From assembly GCA_021159425.1 (NCBI GenBank), contig JAGGRU010000061.1, forward strand, positions 1 to 8,596: a stretch of DNA of 8,596 bases, in the 5' to 3' direction. The DNA is from Sulfurovum sp. GTDB lineage: Bacteria > Campylobacterota > Campylobacteria > Campylobacterales > Sulfurovaceae. Numbering within the stretch: the first letter of the stretch is position 1; the number at the start of each line of letters is the position of its first letter. The notes beneath the pieces were generated by a model. That model saw nothing but the letters and a program-made list of their open reading frames with translations. It made no database searches and was not told where the DNA came from. The translations under genes were made by a program, and so were the position numbers. Shown here piece after piece: positions 5,759 to 8,596 of this stretch.

Positions 5759-7975
5759 CTACAACTCCACTACAGTGATACCTAAATTTCCCGGCATCCT
5801 ATAGAACTTATCGATTTTAGGGTGATTTTTCAGATATTCTGTCACCAATTTCGATAAAACACCTCCACCCGTTCCATGTATGATCTGCACTTCACTTAAG
5901 CCATTTACGAGTGCATCAGAAAGAAATTTATCTACCGTATCTATCGCTTCATCTCCATACATACCTAGAAGTTTTACTGAAAGAGAAGCACCTGATTTTT
6001 CTACATGCACTTTTACCTGTTTTGGTTTCTGTACCACTTTTACTTTTGGTGTATCACCTCTTCTTTTAAGCTGAGAAAGAGGTACACGCATTTTCAGACC
6101 ATCCACAATGATGGTCGCATCTCTCCCGCGCAAAGAGATCAATTCACCTTTATGAGAACGGTATTTTACTTTATCTCCCTCTTTCAGCGGAGCCTCTTCT
6201 GCTAACTTCACCTCTTTTTGCTGAAACTCTTTACGTTGATGTGCCACATTTAACAGTCTTCTACCTTCTGTAGACTCTTTGACTTTCAAGGCTTCTCGTG
6301 CTTTTTTGGTTGCCGCATTGTAACGGTTTTCCAGTGTAGCGATGGCTTTTCTGTGACTCTCCTGAAGTTTGAACTCTTCGTCTAAAAGCTTCTGTTTTTG
6401 TTTCTCCGCAGCTTTGAGTTCTTCATCAATCTTGGCGATCTTCAGTCGCATTTCCCGTTCAAGAGAAGTGGAGCGTTCTATGAGTTCATTGAGGTTCTCT
6501 TTGTCTTCACCATAGACCTCTTTAGCTCTGTTTACAATAGCAACAGGAATACCATAACGCTGTGCAGTCTCAAAGGCATAACTCTTCCCAATGCTTCCTT
6601 GTAAAAAGGTATACGTAGGCATACGTCTCTCTTCATCATAAAGTGCAGCTATGAGCTCCACCTGATCATCTGAAGCCATCAGCGAAGCCAAACGCTTATG
6701 GTGTGTTGTCACAATGAAAGTGATGCCTTTTTTACGCAGTTCATCCAACATCACCCTAAAAAGACTTGCAGCTTCATCAGAGTCTGTTCCCAATTCAATC
6801 TCATCAACACCTACGATGGCATCTTCTTTGGAAAAGAGCTTGGAAAACTCCTGCATACGTCCTGCAAAGGTTGAGATGTCATTTTTAACCGATTGCGGGT
6901 CATCTATAACAGCCTCTATGCTTTTATAGTGCCCTACTTCTGTTTTCGAAGCATCACATTTAAAAGGTAAGAGGTATTTACTCATATACACTGCAGAAAG
7001 CATGGACTTAAGCAACATGGTTTTACCACCGGCATTTACACCTGTGACAAGCATGATCTGTTTATTCATATCCATAGTAACAGGTACAGGATTTTCTATA
7101 GCTGGATGTGCAAAATCCTGAAGTTTGATGCGTTTGCTTTTACTTGGTACTATAAATTCATACTCTTTGGCTCTGGCAAAAGAGACACGTGCCTGATAAT
7201 GGTCAAAGCGGTCATACTCTTTGTTTATGAAAGCCAGAAAACGCTCCCACTTAAAAAAGATCGCTGAAATATCTTTACAGTAACGATAGATCAACTCCTC
7301 TTTATTGCTTAAAAGTGCTGATTCTTTCTCTTTTAAGTGTGAAATACTTTGAGGAATAATGTAGAAGAAGCCCCCTGGACTTCTTGCAACCACTGTAGCT
7401 TTAATGGCATTGTTAAATCCGCCACGCACAAGCAGTGTCTCTTCTCCACCGTTAAAGTGTACTTGGGTATCGACCAGATAATCTCTAAGTCTGCTGGAGT
7501 GTGCGAGTTTATAGAGTGTATCTTTAATATCTGATTTGTTTTGTTTGATGGCCCGTTCAAGCTTATAAAGTTCAGGATCACGTTCAGGATTGATATGCCC
7601 TTCTTCTGTAAAATACCCTATGATCTCTATGATCTCTTCAGGTATCTCTATCCCTTGTATCCAGGATATCAGGGGTTCGGTAAATCCTACAGCACTTAAA
7701 GTATTGAAGTAAGAGAACATCGTCACAAAAGCATAAATTTCATCTAAAGGGAGAATACCCTGCTTTTTTATGAGATTCAACTCTCTGTCCAGGTTTGGTA
7801 CCTGTTTTGGCGGAGGGAATTGCACTTTTGAAAGTGCCTGGATATAACGGTAATGTTGGTTAATATCCCCCATCATAGCTACAGGTTTTTCTCTTGCTAA
7901 AAACTGTTTGAACTGATGAATATAACCATCAAGATCCAGTTTTTGTATGATGGATTTTTCATTTGTTACTTGCAT
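5759..7975 (-). CDS. mutS2: MutS2 family ATPase with C-terminal Smr domain
   Basis: A 738-residue MutS paralogue lacking the mismatch-recognition N-terminal domains. Residues about 1-290 form the core/lever region. The ABC-type ATPase follows: Walker A GVNAGGKT (312-319, K318), signature-like ISTFAGRM (367-374), Walker B with D391 and E392 in DEIELGTD, and the H-loop TTHH (423-426). Residues about 490-595 are a long charged coiled coil, about 597-636 a KOW-like segment (EGDKVKYRSHKGEL onward), and 664-738 the Smr domain with HGTGGG (700-705) and the family-typical end ITVVEL. The usual LDLRG motif of Smr reads VKLLG (667-671), so its acidic and arginine residues are gone. In H. pylori MutS2 suppresses recombination; in Bacillus it acts on collided ribosomes. 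Which applies here is open. The ATG is preceded by AGGAAGAAG (7993-7985). The gene probably has its own promoter and is not mismatch repair MutS. Confidence 0.96.
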   Translation of the reverse strand: MQVTNEKSIIQKLDLDGYIHQFKQFLAREKPVAMMGDINQHYRYIQALSKVQFPPPKQVPNLDRELNLIKKQGILPLDEIYAFVTMFSYFNTLSAVGFTEPLISWIQGIEIPEEIIEIIGYFTEEGHINPERDPELYKLERAIKQNKSDIKDTLYKLAHSSRLRDYLVDTQVHFNGGEETLLVRGGFNNAIKATVVARSPGGFFYIIPQSISHLKEKESALLSNKEELIYRYCKDISAIFFKWERFLAFINKEYDRFDHYQARVSFARAKEYEFIVPSKSKRIKLQDFAHPAIENPVPVTMDMNKQIMLVTGVNAGGKTMLLKSMLSAVYMSKYLLPFKCDASKTEVGHYKSIEAVIDDPQSVKNDISTFAGRMQEFSKLFSKEDAIVGVDEIELGTDSDEAASLFRVMLDELRKKGITFIVTTHHKRLASLMASDDQVELIAALYDEERRMPTYTFLQGSIGKSYAFETAQRYGIPVAIVNRAKEVYGEDKENLNELIERSTSLEREMRLKIAKIDEELKAAEKQKQKLLDEEFKLQESHRKAIATLENRYNAATKKAREALKVKESTEGRRLLNVAHQRKEFQQKEVKLAEEAPLKEGDKVKYRSHKGELISLRGRDATIIVDGLKMRVPLSQLKRRGDTPKVKVVQKPKQVKVHVEKSGASLSVKLLGMYGDEAIDTVDKFLSDALVNGLSEVQIIHGTGGGVLSKLVTEYLKNHPKIDKFYRMPGNLGITVVEL

Positions 7976-8010
7976 ATATCTCTACTTCTTCCTGGTACAT
8001 AATTGATGGA

Positions 8011-8016
8011 ATTATA
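8011..8016 (-). promoter_or_regulatory. Putative sigma-70 promoter of mutS2 (-10 box)
   Basis: A perfect TATAAT on the minus strand, 35 bases before the mutS2 ATG. A TTCACT at 8040-8035, 18 bases upstream, matches four of six bases of the -35 consensus. The expected transcript start is near 8004. It lies in the 109-base gap after frdB, so mutS2 can be transcribed apart from the frd genes. Confidence 0.6.
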
Positions 8017-8023
8017 CTATAAT
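8011..8023. repeat. Perfect 13-base palindrome containing two opposed TATAAT boxes
   Basis: The plus strand reads ATTATACTATAAT, a six-base inverted repeat around one central C. The left arm is the mutS2 -10 on the minus strand; the right arm (8018-8023) is TATAAT on the plus strand, pointing back into the 3' end of frdB. The plus-strand -35 region is weak. A symmetric -10 could give divergent transcription, or could be a chance result of AT-rich sequence. Confidence 0.6.
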
Positions 8024-8084
8024 ATTCTGCACATAGTGAAATATATCATCATCACAATATTTTCTCTTTTGATCTATAAAATAA

Positions 8085-8596
8085 TTAAACTTTCACCATC
8101 TTACGTCTCATATACGCTATTTTGGTTTGCAGTGGCAAGTCTTTAGGGCAGTGGTCTTCACACCCCATGAGACTCATACACCCAAAGACACCATTATCAT
8201 CACCAATAAGCTCATAGAACTCTTCATCTGTTCTTTCATCATGAGGATCAATGGCAAAACGTGCTGTTCTGTTAAGTCCTACTGCACCGACAAAATCTTC
8301 TTTCATGATCTTTGTTGAACAGGCTGCCAGACAGATACCGCACTCAATACAACGGTCCAGATCAAATACTGCCTGTGATACATCCGGTTCAACAGGCTTT
8401 TCTATGGTAGCTATATCTGTCTTCTCTTTCGTATGGATCCAACTTTCTACTTTCACAGACATAGCATTCATCCAATTGCCTGTATCGACAGAGAGGTCTT
8501 TAATATGTTGAAAGGTAGGAAGAGGAAGAAGCGTGATCTTACCATCTTCAAACTCATTGGTACGCGTTTTACATGCAAGTCTGGGCTTACCATTCA
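8085..8596 (-). CDS. frdB: Fumarate reductase/succinate dehydrogenase iron-sulfur subunit (3' part, cut by window edge)
   Basis: The reading frame is open to the window edge; 169 residues are visible and roughly 70 N-terminal residues lie outside. The internal Met at 8471 is not the start, because the residues before it ([31 protein letters not shown]) are conserved family sequence. The protein carries electrons between the flavoprotein FrdA and the membrane cytochrome b FrdC in menaquinol:fumarate reductase at the inner membrane. The first visible Cys (LAC) is the last [2Fe-2S] ligand. [11 protein letters not shown] followed by [14 protein letters not shown] gives seven Cys for the [4Fe-4S] and [3Fe-4S] clusters, with spacings 3, 3, 4, 47, 6, 4, equal to those I recall for Wolinella FrdB. 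Strong likeness extends to the last residues (RRKMVKV). Direction of the reaction in the cell cannot be read from this subunit. It is probably the last gene of frdCAB. Confidence 0.96.
   Translation of the reverse strand, partial: NGKPRLACKTRTNEFEDGKITLLPLPTFQHIKDLSVDTGNWMNAMSVKVESWIHTKEKTDIATIEKPVEPDVSQAVFDLDRCIECGICLAACSTKIMKEDFVGAVGLNRTARFAIDPHDERTDEEFYELIGDDNGVFGCMSLMGCEDHCPKDLPLQTKIAYMRRKMVKV

Larger units (their letters stand above)
7976..8084. other. frdB-mutS2 intergenic gap
   Basis: This gap of 109 bases is strongly AT-rich. It holds the mutS2 promoter and Shine-Dalgarno. I see no stem followed by a T run downstream of frdB, so any frd terminator is not of the classical intrinsic type, and some read-through into mutS2 is possible. 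Confidence 0.6.

Noticed and set aside
7333..7581. 82-codon minus-strand open frame inside mutS2
   Set aside because: It overlaps mutS2 in another frame, and the mutS2 frame is intact and conserved there; no sign of a frameshift.
8041..8075. Possible terminator after frdB from AAATAT...ATATTT pairing
   Set aside because: The stem is only A-T pairs and has no following T run on the transcribed strand.
8469..8471. ATG as a possible start of the iron-sulfur protein
   Set aside because: Conserved FrdB sequence, including a [2Fe-2S] cysteine, continues in frame upstream to the window edge, so this Met is internal.
8251..8511. 86-codon plus-strand open frame opposite frdB
   Set aside because: It is antisense to strongly conserved iron-sulfur coding sequence and shows no protein-like pattern of its own.

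Overview
The window is AT-rich and bacterial. All six genes I can support lie on the minus strand, so transcription runs from the right edge to the left. The strongest taxonomic clue is the fumarate reductase iron-sulfur subunit at the right edge. Its wording and its iron-sulfur cysteine spacing closely follow what I remember of Wolinella succinogenes FrdB. With the AT-rich promoters that show a clear TATAAT but a poor -35, this points to Campylobacterota (epsilonproteobacteria), most likely a free-living sulfur or hydrogen oxidiser of the Sulfurovum/Sulfurimonas kind. The genus is an inference.

Layout in the order of transcription: (1) 8596-8085, the 3' two thirds of frdB, cut by the window edge. 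(2) A 109-base gap holding a promoter whose -10 is a perfect palindrome. (3) 7975-5759, a full mutS2, with MutS-type ATPase, coiled coil, KOW-like segment and C-terminal Smr domain. (4) A 56-base gap with a TATAAT promoter and a strong ribosome binding site serving a GTG start. (5) 5702-37, a tight block of four genes with gaps of -1, 8 and 28 bases: a YfgM-like single-pass membrane protein, a lipoprotein with a BamB/PQQ-like beta-propeller, a small complete Xer-type tyrosine recombinase, and a SWIM zinc-finger SNF2-family helicase of 1068 residues. (6) 36-1, a perfect GC-rich inverted repeat one base past the helicase stop. No gap exceeds 300 bases and I see no RNA genes, CRISPR array, insertion sequence or prophage remnant.

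How the genes fit together: the YfgM-like and BamB-like genes form a translationally coupled pair whose order matches yfgM-bamB of enterobacteria, so they probably work at the envelope in outer-membrane protein handling. MutS2, the recombinase and the SNF2 helicase are nucleic-acid enzymes, but nothing in the sequence ties them to one pathway. frdB is respiratory and probably ends an upstream frdCAB operon. The window looks mostly like core chromosome. I do not see a convincing undescribed defence or mobile system. The points most worth a second look are the YfgM-BamB pair in a lineage said to lack BamB, the degenerate LDLRG motif in the MutS2 Smr domain, the co-transcription of envelope genes with a recombinase and helicase, and the palindromes.
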